A stretch of DNA of 64,000 bases from positions 5,670,636 to 5,734,635 of the forward strand of contig CM072512.1 of assembly GCA_036898135.1 (NCBI GenBank), written 5' to 3'. Position 1 is the first letter of the stretch. Every line of letters starts with the position of its first letter. A program made the position numbers and the translations under genes. Below are positions 1 through 11,353 of this stretch, piece after piece. The stretch comes from Oncomelania hupensis (Eukaryota > Mollusca > Gastropoda > Littorinimorpha > Pomatiopsidae). Under the pieces are notes generated by a model. It had not been told where the DNA came from, searched no databases, and was given only the letters and a program-made list of their open reading frames with translations.

Positions 1-115
1 CCAAGCCCACAGAATCAAAACATTTTGTTGACTGCACAGCCTTCTCATCAGCTTTGATTGGCCGGTCAACTTTGCTTTAGGCCTACCACACTTAAGCATA
101 AATGTAACTGATTGG

Positions 116-173
116 CCGTCCCCAATATGCCATATGGTGTTGGGGGACGTTAATTCTACCTAACGAACGAACG
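116..173 (+). mobile_element. Ultra-short (58 nt) retroposon, hairpin plus AACG tail
   Basis: A 58-nt insertion lies between two copies of AACTGATTGG (106-115 and 174-183), a perfect 10-bp target duplication. It holds a stem GTCCCC (118-123) and GGGGAC (143-148), then GTTAATT and an AACG-repeat tail. Near-identical units occur at 29641 and 34712, each with its own direct repeats. There is no coding capacity and no visible Pol III box. It could be the 3' end of a longer LINE or SINE that is always cut at the hairpin, or a complete element. That it is retroposed is well supported; completeness is inference. Confidence 0.75.
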
Positions 174-183
174 AACTGATTGG

Positions 184-945
184 ACCACAGTATCAAAGAT
201 GTTTGTTGAGTGTTTTGTGTAACAATGTACGCCAAAATCTGTATTGGGAAAAACCACTGAGCTATTAGTTAATTTTCTACAACACAACTGAATCGTCCCG
301 ATTTAGGCTTACATCAAACCCGTCCTTTTCAAAAGAGGTCATTGTTGGCCTTAGTCTTATTTTTGTCCGTGGATGCTTTGAATTCTCTCCCTTTCCTTGC
401 CCCTCCCCCCCCCTAAATACCAATACTAGCTAGGTAATCTAACTGTGGTTATTGTCCAAGCCTGGGAGTGTTTCTGTGCCTTTAATTCTTATTTTATACT
501 TCTAAAAACAATTGTACTCATTCGTAAGAGAATAAAAATAAATAATATATAATCACATTCAGAAGAGATTCAAAAAATGTTTTAGTAACATTTTAGTCTT
601 TATTCACTGATAAAATGATTTTAGACTTTCACAAACATACCTATATGCGTAAATGGGGTAAACAATCCAAGATTTCCTGTGGGCGAAAATATCACTACGT
701 ACACACGACTGCAAGCAAAATAATTATCACCGAGAGACATCGAAAGCGCTTCTACGGTTTCATGCTGCAAGAACACTAAGAAAGTTAAGGACAGCAAAAT
801 ACAGTGTTCTATCTATGTCAAATGACAGAGAGAGCCAAAATGGAAGAAAATGGTAAGTCGGAGTTGAAAGAACGCAGACATCAAAGCTTATTGTCAAATG
901 TTTATATCAAGACTTACTGTCAAAGTTAGATCACAGAGCACCAAT
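184..945. other. AT-rich stretch without recognisable gene
   Basis: No ORF of note, RNA gene or array is visible. The segment is AT-rich, with a short C-run near 405 and AATAAA-like strings near 530-545. I assign no function. Confidence 0.5.
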
Positions 946-949
946 GACC

Positions 950-1227
950 ACACATGTCAGTCTAACAGATCATTCTCACAGCCTAACAGATCATTCTCAC
1001 AGCCTAACAGATCATTCTCACAGCTTAATAACAGATCATTCTCAAAGTCTAACAGATCATTCTTACAGATCAATCTCACAGCCTAACAGATCATTCTCAC
1101 AGCCTCTGTTTAACAGATCATTCTCACAGCCTAACAGATCATTCCTAACAGATCATTCTCACAGCCTAACAGATCATTCTCACAGCTTAACAGATCATTC
1201 TCACAGCCTAACAGATCATTCTCAAAA
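950..1227. repeat. 21-bp minisatellite
   Basis: Tandem units built on CAGATCATTCTCACAGCCTA (21-bp period), about 13 copies with small deletions and insertions. Because 21 is a multiple of 3, the array stays open in more than one frame, which explains the serine- and histidine-rich ORFs across it. Nothing suggests that they are expressed. Confidence 0.9.
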
Positions 1228-1388
1228 TTCATTATGCGCGTTTTCCCATCGTAAAAAACAAAGAAAACGATTAAGCTCCCGCCCAACCCCCAAAATAAGA
1301 TCCTCCGTAAGTACGGTTTTTATATAAATCCATAAAGTAATTCGTGAGAGGGGTAGGGGTAAGATACGATGGGTAGGTTGTGGGAGAG

Positions 1389-1795
1389 TGAGAGTGTGTG
1401 TGTGTGGGGGGGGGTGTGGGTGTGTTTGTGTGGGGGGTGGGGGGGTGGGTGTGTGTGTGTGTGTGTGTGTGTGTGAAGAACTGACATGTAAAACTATTGG
1501 CCTTATTAGTGCAGAAATCAAGAAGCATCGTACTGTAGCACGTGCGCCACAAGGAAGGGACACCTTGACAACACGCGGACACTCCTCTCTCCTCTAACAT
1601 TCGCACAAAGCCGGCAGGGATGGGTCGGGTAGGGAAGACAGCCTCACACCCACCTCCACACTCCCCTTCAAAATAAATAAATAAATAAATAAATAAAAAC
1701 AACTTCATAGTGAATAAACAGTAGAACAGAACAAACAGAATGTATATAGGCAGGTGCACAGACTTGCAGACAGAAGAACGGTGTTTGTGTGTGTG

Positions 1796-1830
<35 letters not shown>

Positions 1831-1903
1831 GTCATTGTGTATAAGGTCCAGCAGACTTGTGTGTGTGTGTGTAAATGTGTGCGAATGCGTGTGTGTGTGT
1901 GTT

Positions 1904-1970
<67 letters not shown>

Positions 1971-1975
1971 TCTAG
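1389..1975. repeat. GT/G-rich, AAAT and GA microsatellite cluster
   Basis: GT- and G-rich tract at 1389-1475, AAAT repeats at 1672-1697, GT tracts at 1786-1830 and 1858-1905, and an uninterrupted GA tract at about 1907-1968. ORFs across it are low-complexity translations. Confidence 0.9.
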
Positions 1976-2096
1976 CTAGATACGGTGGTGTCTGACAATA
2001 ACACATACTAATCCATTCAACGACAGCTCAGTTTTGTTTTGCATTTGCTCTTATTTTCACTCACTCATACATGGCTGATACAATACCAATATTTCT

Positions 2097-2097
<1 letters not shown>

Positions 2098-2148
<51 letters not shown>

Positions 2149-2200
2149 CCCCCTCTCTCTCTCTCTCTCTCCCTCTACCCCCCTCCCCATCCTATCTCTA
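2098..2200. repeat. TC microsatellite
   Basis: A nearly perfect TC tract (2099-2143) continues as a C-rich polypyrimidine stretch to about 2190. Confidence 0.92.
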
Positions 2201-2317
2201 CTTTATGTCCTTCTTAACTACCCTATTAACATCTCATCGTTTGTTTCACAATCCAGTATTTTTCCCCTCCGCCTCTCGGGAGGTCAAGCTCATCTCTGTT
2301 CGGCCTTCTTCGTCTGC

Positions 2318-2370
2318 AGTAAACAAGCTGACGTCACGCCGCCACCTGTGACGTCATTGCCAATCATGTT
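2318..2370. promoter_or_regulatory. Candidate cis-element cluster: FOX motif, two CREs, E-box, CCAAT
   Basis: Two perfect cAMP-response elements TGACGTCA lie at 2329-2336 and 2349-2356, 20 bp apart (about two helical turns). A forkhead-type GTAAACAA precedes them, an E-box-like CACCTG lies between, and CCAAT follows near 2361. CRE and CCAAT are established animal promoter motifs. That this is a working promoter is inference; no downstream gene is recognisable. Confidence 0.35.
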
Positions 2371-2956
2371 TCCCCCACCCACAACTAACCTCTGCTATCG
2401 ATCTATTAGTATGGAGGTGGAAGAAAATGGGGAGTATTATGGAGGGAGGGAGGGAGAGAGAGGAAGCGAGAGACTCTGGCAGCGGATAGACATGAAGTCC
2501 TTGTATACAATTAATTTGCTGAGAGAATAGAGGAACCAAACGTATCCTTTGCCTAGCTGTGTAGTGTAGTGCTATATATCAACCTGCCTGCTGAGCTATC
2601 AACAGTGCTTCTGTAGTTAGAACGTTCGCCTGACGAGCGGAAAGGGTTTCTAGCAATGAAAGAACATATTCTGTAATGACTCTGTTCGGTGATTCACGTC
2701 CCCGATGTCGCCTCAATCGAAAATTAAAGATCCCGGTTACTGTGTTAACTGAGAGGTGACAAGGCTCAGATACGCAGGCGTGGGTATTTATATCCGTCAC
2801 TCAGTTGCCCTTGGCGCCCGGCACTGCACAGGCTGCCATAAGTTTGTACTGCCACGTTTAGGGACCGAGGCGAGGGCGACGATGAAGGGGAGCAGGTGAG
2901 GTATGGTGTATTTGTACAGTTGTATTGAGTGCATTGCATTGTACAATGTCTACTAT

Positions 2957-3349
2957 CGGAAGGTCCCGGGTTCGAGCCCTGGCCGGGCCATTGTGTTGTG
3001 TCCCTGGGAAAGACACTTTACTCCTGTTTTAATACTCCTTCGGATGAGAGTATAAACCGAGGTCTAGTCTGTGTCGCATACATTCCATCATAACGGACTT
3101 TAAAGATCCTGACGCTCATGTCCTAGACGGGTGAGTGCCGGTGACAAGAAAACACCCAGCATGCACCTAGGTCCTTCTCCCCCATCCCTGGCTGCCCAGG
3201 ATTGTGCTCAGTTGTCCGTGCGTCAGGCCATGCGCCCAAAGGCTGCGGGTGGGCGTCTCGGGCGGCTTGAGTTAGATCCTGTATCGGCCAGCGCCTTGAG
3301 CAGCTCTTGAGCTGGAAAAGCGCTATATAAGAACAATTAAATAAATACT
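2957..3349 (+). mobile_element. SINE-A, nearly complete, AAAT-type tail
   Basis: A tRNA-derived SINE. A box-B-like GGTTCGAGCCC-type motif near 2970 ends the head. The central domain holds the string GAAAGACACTTTACTCC and a GTATAAACCGAGGTCTAG block. The 3' end is the AGCGCC...GCGCTATATAAG hairpin followed by AAAT repeats. The body matches the copies at 42364 and 54537, which carry a different 3' tail. The 5' box-A part is degraded. The central domain resembles conserved invertebrate SINE domains from memory; I could not check this. Confidence 0.85.
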
Positions 3350-3735
3350 AAACAATAGATCGTGTATTAGTAATATTGGTGCTGACTAATAATTATGTGT
3401 CCTTCCTATTTTTTTCATTTGTGCTTGACTGCATTTTTGTGACCTCGGGTGTCCGCCCTGCAAACGCTCGTGGTCACCGCTCGCCTCACTCCGCCTGCTT
3501 TGTGCGTGTGGACACCTGGCTAATAGGGTCAGCGGTGGTTATTCAGTCCAGTAGATAAGGCGTCGAGTGTAGGGCTTGAAGGGCACGGCTAGTGGGCAGT
3601 AATGAATAAAGCGTCCAGCACTTGGCGCCAGGAGCCTGACATGGATCAGAGGATATCGCACCGTCAAGTCTAGCGTCAATGACAGACCTAGCGGGACAAA
3701 TTTTGGTTCGTTTGTTGTTTGTGTAGTACCTTGCG

Positions 3736-3808
<73 letters not shown>

Positions 3809-3840
3809 GAAGTACTGTCAGTCATCACCTTGTTCTTGTT

Positions 3841-3891
<51 letters not shown>

Positions 3892-3918
3892 ATGATTATG
3901 ATTATTATTATTATTATT
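3736..3918. repeat. Inverted ATC and GAT microsatellites with ATT end
   Basis: (ATC)n at 3736-3808 is followed after about 33 bp by (GAT)n at 3841-3890 and TTA repeats to 3918. The two trinucleotide arrays are complementary in inverted orientation, so one strand can fold into a long hairpin. The TTA part abuts the 3' end of the minus-strand LINE fragment. Confidence 0.9.
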
Positions 3919-4560
3919 CCTATCCAATCCTATTCCGTAACTCGAAGGCCGTTGGAGGACTACAGATGATCGTTTAACCAGCGTACTCCATCTTTCTGTC
4001 CTCAGCAACCCTCATGGCTTCGCTCAGTGTCAAGCCAATCCATTCTCGAATATTGTCCTCCAACCAATTTTTCTGTCTCCGTCTTCTTCTGCCTCCTTGC
4101 ACCGTGCCTTGCCGGATGGTCATTGCAAGGCCCGATGCTCTGGAGACGTGGCCATACCATCCGAGTTTCCGTTTATTCACCACCGTCAGCATGTCATGAA
4201 GTTGTCCACTAGCTTGTGTGATGTCTGTTGGACTTCGTTGTTTGTGTTGTGCTGGGCATAGAAAATGCCCAGAAGTCTTCTGTAGCACCTCATCTCCATG
4301 TTTTGTATTCTTCGTTGTAGGTCTGCTGTGAGGGTCCATGTTTCGCAAGCCTTACGTTGGAGTGAGTGTAGACTGATGGCCCTGGTCCTGTCTTTTCAAA
4401 TGGACTTCAACCTTGTCAGGGCAGCAGGTTTTTTTTGTGCTATCCTGGAGAAGACTTCCTGTCGGAATTCATTATCTGATACAATTGCTCCTAAGCATTT
4501 GAGCTATGCACCCGTATATAAAATTTCCCGTAAGCTTATATCACTAAATTGTAAACGCAT
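3918..4560 (-). mobile_element. Non-LTR retrotransposon (LINE) 3' fragment, ORF C-terminus
   Basis: Minus-strand reading gives the C-terminal region of an endonuclease/RT polyprotein. The last part is open in 3974-4348 and includes LHDMLTVVNKRKLGWYGHV, QGTVQGGRRRRRQK and DNIREWIGLTLSEA. Farther upstream, in broken frames, KCLGAIVSD and SRIAQKKPAALTRLK can be read. The 3' UTR ends in GGATA-like repeats. Frameshifts and stops show a dead copy. The protein family is widespread in molluscs and cnidarians; I do not assign a clade. The same family supplies the fragments at 8835, 31503 and 55278. Confidence 0.85.
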
Positions 4561-4991
4561 CTGTTCCTCTAATCTGATTTTTGAACAAGGCATGCAGAAT
4601 CTTCATTTGTTAACGTATTCTTATTGTCCCATCGACACACGTATAGCCACACTATTGGGAATGAATGTTACTGCCACATCGCAACATATTCCATGTGCAT
4701 GTTTTATGTCAATTTGGCCAATAAACTTCGTTGAATCGTTGAATACGTCATCTCACCACTACGTACACGTAAGGAACCAGATAATAGGTGGTATTATTTT
4801 TCAGCCGCCTGCCAGGCATCGAACTTGGACATTAGCCGCTTTGTAACGCATTTACACAAAACATTTAGAAATATGACACACTCACTACAAGACAAGTCAA
4901 TAAACGAAGTTTTTGAAAACTTGACACTGTATTTTGTGGCCGAACGACAACATCAGGGCAAGGGATGGGGTGGGTTTGTGATTGCGTGGGC

Positions 4992-5136
<145 letters not shown>

Positions 5137-5395
5137 TAATTCTGTGTGCATTACACACACTCACTCAACTCGGTCAGAACGGAGCATTTCAACTCCATTT
5201 TAAAGCCACTATAACTACATGCAAGACGACCACATTCTATCTGTCAGTTGTTTTTTAATATCGTTGCTGAACCTATAGCGTTGTGACCTCCCTCATGGGC
5301 AGTAAGTAGGGGGTACAGATAGAACTCTATGGTAAAGGGTGTACAAGTGATCAATACTCCCTTCCCTCTTCTACCCTTAGTTCTACTTCAAATCC

Positions 5396-6678
5396 TACTA
5401 CCTCCTGCACTTCCTCCCCCTCCTCCACATCCTGCAACGCCTACAACTTATAACTATTCCTCCCTTCCTCCAGATCCTACAACTGATAACTATTCCTCCC
5501 TTCCTCCAGATTCTACAACTTATAACTATTCCTCCCTTCCTCCAGATTCTACAACTTATAACTATTCCTCCCTTCCTCCAGATCCTACAACTTATAACTA
5601 TTCCTCCCTTCCTCCAGATCCTACAACGCCTACAACTTATAACTATTCCTCCCTTCCTCCAGATCCTACAACGCCTACAACTTATAACTATTCCTCCCTT
5701 CCTCCAGATCCTACAACGCCTACAACTTATAACTATTCCTCCCTTCCTCCAGATCCTACAACGCCTACAACTTATAACTATTCCTCCTCTCCTCCAGATC
5801 CTACAACTTATAACTATTCCTCCCTTCCTCCAGATCCTACAACGCCTACAACTTATAACTATTCCTCCCTTCCTCCAGATTCTACAACTTATAACTATTC
5901 CTCCCTTCCTCCAGATTCTACAACTTATAACTATTCCTCCCTTCCTCCAGATCCTACAACGCCTACAACTTATAACTATTCCTCCCTTCCTCCAGATCCT
6001 ACAACGCCTACAACTTATGACTATTCCTCCCTTCCTCCAGATCCTACAACGCCTACAACTTATAACTATTCCTCCCTTCCTCCAGATCCTACAACGCCTA
6101 CAACTTATAACTATTCCTCCCTTCCTCCAGATCCTACAACGCCTACAACTTATAACTATTCCTCCCTTCCTCCAGATCCTACAACGCCTACAACTTATAA
6201 CTATTCCTCCTCTCCTCCAGATCCTACAACTTATAACTATTCCTCCCTTCCTCCAGATCCTACAACGCCTACAACTTATAACTATTCCCCCCTTCCTCCA
6301 GATCCTACAACGCCTACAACTTATAACTATTCCTCCCTTCCTCCAGATCCTACAACGCCTACAACTTATAACTATTCCTCCTCTCCTCCAGATCCTACAA
6401 CTTATAACTATTCCTCCCTTCCTCCAGATCCTACAACGCCTACAACTTATAACTATTCCTCGCTTCCTCCAGATCCTACAACGCCTACAACTTATAACTA
6501 TTCCTCCCTTCCTCCAGATCCTACAACGCCTACAACTTATAACTATTCCTCCTCTCCTCCAGATCCTACAACTTATAACTATTCCTCCTCTCCTCCAGGT
6601 CCTACAACTTATAACTATTCCTCCTCTCCTCCAGATCCTACAACTTATAACTATTCCTCCCCTCACCAGATCCTACAA
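5396..6678. repeat. 36/45-bp minisatellite, left part of a split array
   Basis: About 31 tandem units of a 36-bp repeat, many carrying a 9-bp insertion (ACGCCTACA) that makes them 45 bp. All unit lengths are multiples of 3, so the plus strand is open for 456 codons (repeat YNYSSLPPDPTT, with PTT added in long units) and the minus strand for 422 codons (repeat CRIWRKGGIVIS). Two open strands with no start context or flanking homology argue for repeat-driven ORFs rather than a secreted mucin-like gene, although the latter is not excluded. The array resumes at 7830 after an inserted element. Confidence 0.9.
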
Positions 6679-7829
6679 CAGGCATGGGAATTCATTTGAA
6701 TGAAAAAAGAGGAAATTTGGCGAGGCCCGAAGGGCCGAAGCGTCTGTGGTCTAGGGGGTCTGGGGGAGCGCCATAAGCTGACCCAGCGGGGTCCGGGGCG
6801 GAGCCCCGGCCGCCAACGCATTTCGTGCATTTGAAATGCGTTTTCCTGCACTCTCAGAGTGCCTTCAAGAAGGAAATGATTTTGTTTTGCAAACAAAATA
6901 CATTTATGAAATGTAAGAAATTTAGAAAATGTAAGAACAGTAACACTGTAAAATGCTCTGTTTAGCTTAATTCTACAAAAGATAAGGTCCATACAATCAG
7001 CAATGTCCAAGACACTTTTCATACCTTTAGCAGAGCAGTTCAGCCACTTACTATCAGCCATAGAATCAGTTTGTGCGTTATCACCCCAAAAATTGTATAA
7101 AGGTAAACAATTAAGTTGAAAAATGTTTATTGTACAGTAAGTCCAACTTCAAAGTACCGAGAGCTTACTTTTTAATGTTTGAATTGTGCGCTTTATAAAA
7201 TAAAATATTATTATTATTATTATTATTATTATTAAAGTAATCCAAAATGTCATGTTCACAGTCCAGGACACATATTTAATATTAATGGCAGCCAGCCAAG
7301 GCAAAGATTATTTCACACTTTGTACGGTTATGTTTTCTTAAAGAAGAAAGTCATGTTCTTCTGCACTTTCTGAGGAGGGGGCTGAAGAGCCACTTCACAA
7401 TACTGCTCACCCCTCTTTACAATGTGCGACATCTCGAAACGATTTTCTTTTAAATTTCACAATTAATAGCTACAAATCACAAAAGGAATCTTCGCAGCGT
7501 ACGTAGTTTGAAAAACAATGGCCGCCCACAGTCCATTCAAAATTGTAGTCGCCCGCTGTGCGCCCGCTATTGTTCACGTCAGTACCGGCTGCGGGCGCAC
7601 ATATGCACGCATGCGCAAAGCGGGATTGGCTGGGAAGGGTGTAAGAAAGACAACTCTGCGAAGAGGCGAGCAGACGACGCATTCGCTCTCCCGGGGTACG
7701 GACTCGACTTTGGTTTTTGCAAAATTTTAAAAATCGGAAAAAAAAAATCTCGGAAACGATTTCTTTTTCTCGGAAAAAGCGATCGCTTGCCGATGAAATC
7801 CTCGGATCCGAGGAAAATTCCCATGCCTG
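6679..7829. mobile_element. Non-autonomous TIR DNA transposon inserted in the minisatellite
   Basis: The ends are perfect 14-bp inverted repeats, CAGGCATGGGAATT at 6679-6692 and its complement at 7816-7829. The element is flanked by direct copies of CTACAA (6673-6678 and 7830-7835), a 6-bp target duplication; removing one copy and the insert restores a continuous repeat unit. A perfect palindrome CCTCGGATCCGAGG lies just inside the right end (7800-7813). CAG...CTG termini suit hAT-type elements, but classical hATs make 8-bp duplications. No transposase is encoded. Confidence 0.82.
6715..7235 (+). repeat. Interspersed repeat with GC-rich start and ATT tail, inside the TIR element
   Basis: Starts with a GC-rich block containing GGCCCGAAGGGCC and GGGGTCCGGGGCGG-type strings and ends with TGCGCTTTATAAAATAAA and ATT repeats, as retroposon tails in this window do. 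No second copy is visible here, so its limits and family are uncertain. It may be an insertion within the DNA transposon or part of it. Confidence 0.4.
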
Positions 7830-8098
7830 CTACAACTTATAACTATTCCTCCCTTCCTCCAGATCCTACAACTGATAACTATTCCTCCTCTCCTCCAGAT
7901 CCTACAACTTATAACTATTCCTCCCTTCCCCCAGGTCCTACAACTTATAACTATTCCTCCCTTCCTCCAGATCCTATAACTTATAACTATTCCTCCCTTC
8001 CTCCAGATCCTACAACTTATAACTATTCCTCCCTTCCTCCAGATCCTACAACTGATAACTATTCCTCCCTTCCTCCAGATCCTACAACTTATAACTAT
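7830..8098. repeat. 36-bp minisatellite, right part of the split array
   Basis: Seven 36-bp units plus a partial one, of the same family as 5396-6678 but all of the short type. The first bases complete the unit that is interrupted at 6678, so both blocks were one array before the TIR element inserted. Confidence 0.9.
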
Positions 8099-8405
8099 TG
8101 GTGGAGTGAAGTCTGTATTGGTAAAGTATTTAAGATATTCTATCCCCACTTTAGGATCGCGAGTGTAGATGACCAATCCTCCTCTTCTTACTCCTTCCTT
8201 CTCTCCTACCAGTCACTCCTAGTACCTATTTTGTGGAGCGGCGGAGTAAAGGTCTGCTTGCTTGGAAGTTTCTGCAATCCGATTCCAACTTTCTGCTGGT
8301 ACTCCGCCTTACTTCAAACCCTAGCCACAGTCAGGGAATACCCACAACTAATAGTTTATTTACTATTTATGGTTTATTTACAATTTATGTATTTAATCTT
8401 TCATG

Positions 8406-8576
8406 TGTAGCGCTTTTCCAGCTCAATAGCTGCTCAAGGCGCTGGCCGATACAAGACTCGAGCTACCCGATATTAGGTCAACCACATCCTTATTCCACAA
8501 TAAAACGTGCGCCGATACAAGACTCGAGCTACCCGATATTAGGTCAACTACATCCATATTCCACAATAAAACGTGT
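8406..8576 (-). mobile_element. SINE-A 3' tail fragment followed by a 66-bp tandem duplication
   Basis: The first ~50 bp are the reverse complement of the SINE-A end (AGCGCCTTGAGCAGC...AAAAGCGCTA). From 8445 a 66-bp block starting GCCGATACAAGACTCGAGC is repeated once (8511-8576) with two or three changes. The rest of the SINE body is not recognisable. Confidence 0.7.
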
Positions 8577-8834
8577 TTAGTAAAGTCTCGATAATTCTTT
8601 TCCCGATAAAGTTCCAGGGGTACATCTGGGCAATGTCAATAGCTATTTTGATGTTGGTTTGTAAATCAGCAACGGTCAAAAACACTTGACCCTGACTATA
8701 ACTAGAAGAAGATTGTTTGTTTCAGTGGATACATACAAAATGGTGGATCGACTCAGCTGTAAAGAGTTGGCATCAATGAAGAAAGGGTTAGTCATAGTGG
8801 ACGTTATTTCCCCTGCACTGCAACTAGTGTTTTC

Positions 8835-9430
8835 TTTATGGCATCAATGGCAGAAATATTCCAAACCACAAGTGGAGGGAAATTTGCACTACTGCCCATT
8901 TTGGGAGCTGGTGAAGTAGATGTCAACACCATGACCAGCACTTTCAACTCAGCAAAAACTCAACACGAATCCCTCCCTCCTCCCCTGCCCTTTCTCCCCC
9001 CCCCCCCCACTAACCCCCCCCCTCTCGCCTCCCCCCAAAAAAAAGAACACCTCACAGGGAGCTGATGCCTACCGCAAAACCAACAGTGACATCCCAAAAG
9101 GCATGCGCACATCAAAGGATAACATTAACTGGATGAAGAGCAATGCCAGGAAATTTAAAAAAAAAAAAAAATCTGAACAAGAACAACAGTAAGAAGGCCT
9201 ACCAGACTGTAAAACGGCTGAAAAGCGTAAAACAGCCCAAAATCACTACGGTCCCAATCAAGTCTGGCATGTGCCTTAGTAGAACAAGAAGTCTTGAATA
9301 GATCAACAGGCTACTGATCTACAACACACCAAACTGAGACCCATCAGTTCAAGCACCTCCCTTGAACAGAGAAGAAGAAATCCTCCCAATATTCTCCGAA
9401 AAGAGGTTATTTCCCCTGCATTATATAACA
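8835..9430 (+). mobile_element. LINE fragment from upstream of the RT domain, degenerate
   Basis: Plus-strand reading gives, in several frames, EIFQTTSGGKFALL (about 8850), DVNTMTSTFNSA (about 8919-8955), then after a C-rich expansion AYRKTNSDIPKGMRTSKDN and LNKNNSKKAYQTVK (from 9173). These correspond to the region between endonuclease and reverse transcriptase in the same LINE family as 3918-4560. A poly-A run, stops and frameshifts make it a pseudogene fragment. Homology is from memory of the family. Confidence 0.7.
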
Positions 9431-9469
9431 GCTGTTTATAAAACCAGCGACAGATATTTCCATCGCATG

Positions 9470-9534
<65 letters not shown>

Positions 9535-9621
9535 AAGAAGAAGAAGAAGAAGAAGAAGAAGAAGAAGAAGAAGAAGAAGAAGAAGAAAAAGAAGAAGAAG
9601 AAGAAGAAGAAGAAGAAGACA

Positions 9622-9696
<75 letters not shown>

Positions 9697-9700
9697 ATAT
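9470..9700. repeat. Compound AAT / AAG / AAAT microsatellite
   Basis: (AAT)n at about 9470-9505 passes into (AAG)n at 9505-9619 and (AAAT)n at 9620-9700 without unique sequence between them. Poly-Arg and poly-Ser ORFs across it are artefacts. Confidence 0.95.
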
Positions 9701-9779
9701 TAAATGCCGTATTCGTGCTCTGTGCGGCCGATCGCCTTCTGTCTCTGGCCCTAGGACTTTGCGGCGACAGCTCGATCCG

Positions 9780-9983
9780 ATACTGAACGGCGCAGTGTAG
9801 GGAGGGTAAGCGCAGGGTAGAGAGGGTAAGCGCAGGGTAGGGAGGGTAAACGTGCAGGATTAGAATGAGATGATGGAGGGTTGGGGAGCGGGTGCGAGAG
9901 AGGACAATAGAAGAGTGGGAGGGTCGAGTTGGCGGATTGAAGGCACAGCGGAGAGGGAAGAGGGAGGGAGGGATGGGGGGGAG

Positions 9984-10023
<40 letters not shown>

Positions 10024-10200
10024 AGGTCGTGGCAAGCCGAGAGGGGCGCTGGGTGCGAGAAAGGGCAAAAGAGATCAATAAGAGAATAGGTAAATGATAT
10101 AGATCACTCACTGTACACTGTGTGTACAACAATCCAGTACACCATTCAGCAATCCTGCACAGTGTACACTGTGTACAACAATCCAGTACACATCATACAG
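9780..10200. repeat. G-rich short repeats, GA tract and a small duplication
   Basis: Three GGGTAAGCGCAGGGTAG-type units at 9795-9850, a GA tract at 9985-10022, and near 10115-10195 a duplicated block containing GTACAACAATCCAGTACAC. No gene is evident. Confidence 0.7.
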
Positions 10201-11319
10201 CACCAAAATAACCCGTCCCTGCCTTTTCCGACTTAGCTCTCATCCTCCGCTCTCTACACTAAGGACGCTAGCTGTAGAAAGGTTAATAGTATTAGCTGTA
10301 TTAGTTTTACGTCCGACACACTAATCGCTGTCATTGTCATTATCAGTATCATTATCAGGCAGTTCCTGTTGTCTGTCATTCCTTTAGACTGCCGTAAGTC
10401 CACTTCCACAACGACTCTTTACACAAATGACTGTCGCCCCAGCGGTGCGCTTCAGAACCCGGCCATTCTGTTCCTGCAGTGAAAAGTACAAGTTCAAACA
10501 ATATCGCTGTCGCCTCCTGTGTCGCCCCAACATAGCACTGTGGAAAGTGCAAGTCATGTTCATGACAATAGGCCGTAGCTCGCTCGCGCCTCTGTGTCGG
10601 CCACCAGCACGCATAAGGACCCGGTAATTCGGTGAACATGCAAGCTGTAGATCGTGAAGAATATAAATTTGAGACAAGTCGGAACCATTTGAATCGATTA
10701 CATCAATAAATCGATCAGTTCTTTACAATTACAGACTATACACTATCAAACGTTTTCCTTCGACCATCAACTTTGCTTCGTTTGGAATGGAGATCTATCT
10801 ACTCGCCGTTGTGGAATAAAAATTATGTTTAAATCCCGCTGTCAAACGCGTTAACCCACACAGCATACTCTGTATTCTTTTTCTTGCGCAAACTTAAGTC
10901 ATTCGAAATACTCCCATATATAACGTCACTTTCTGACTCCAACCAGACTATTTTCTCTCTCCCTATGTCCTTCCTTGCTTGAGGGGAAAGAAGTTCAATA
11001 AAGGCTATGTCTGCCTGACCTCTGAAAACTGAATGAAAGAGAACGTAGGTGACCTTGACCCCTGCCGCTGTACGTATGGGTATAGAATTCCATAACGGCA
11101 ACGACACTAAGATGTTGTTATTATAGATACACAATTGGGGACAGATGGAAGGGGGGGGGGCGTGGCGGGAGAAGAGGAAGAGGCGTAGGGGAGGAGGAAC
11201 GAGAGAGAGGGAACGGAGGAGGTAATGGGGAGAGTTGTTGGGGGATGAATCTTATTGGGAGAGCGACGCACAAAGATAAATATTTGGACAAATCCAATAT
11301 TTAAAATCCATACCAGAAA

Positions 11320-11353
<34 letters not shown>

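Noticed and set aside
5329..6699. 456-codon ORF as a secreted repeat protein gene
   Set aside because: The opposite strand is also open for 422 codons through the same array, unit lengths are multiples of 3, and no flanking exon, domain or start context supports expression.
9362..9628. Arg-rich and Ser/Tyr-rich ORFs as DNA-binding proteins
   Set aside because: They translate AAT and AAG microsatellites.
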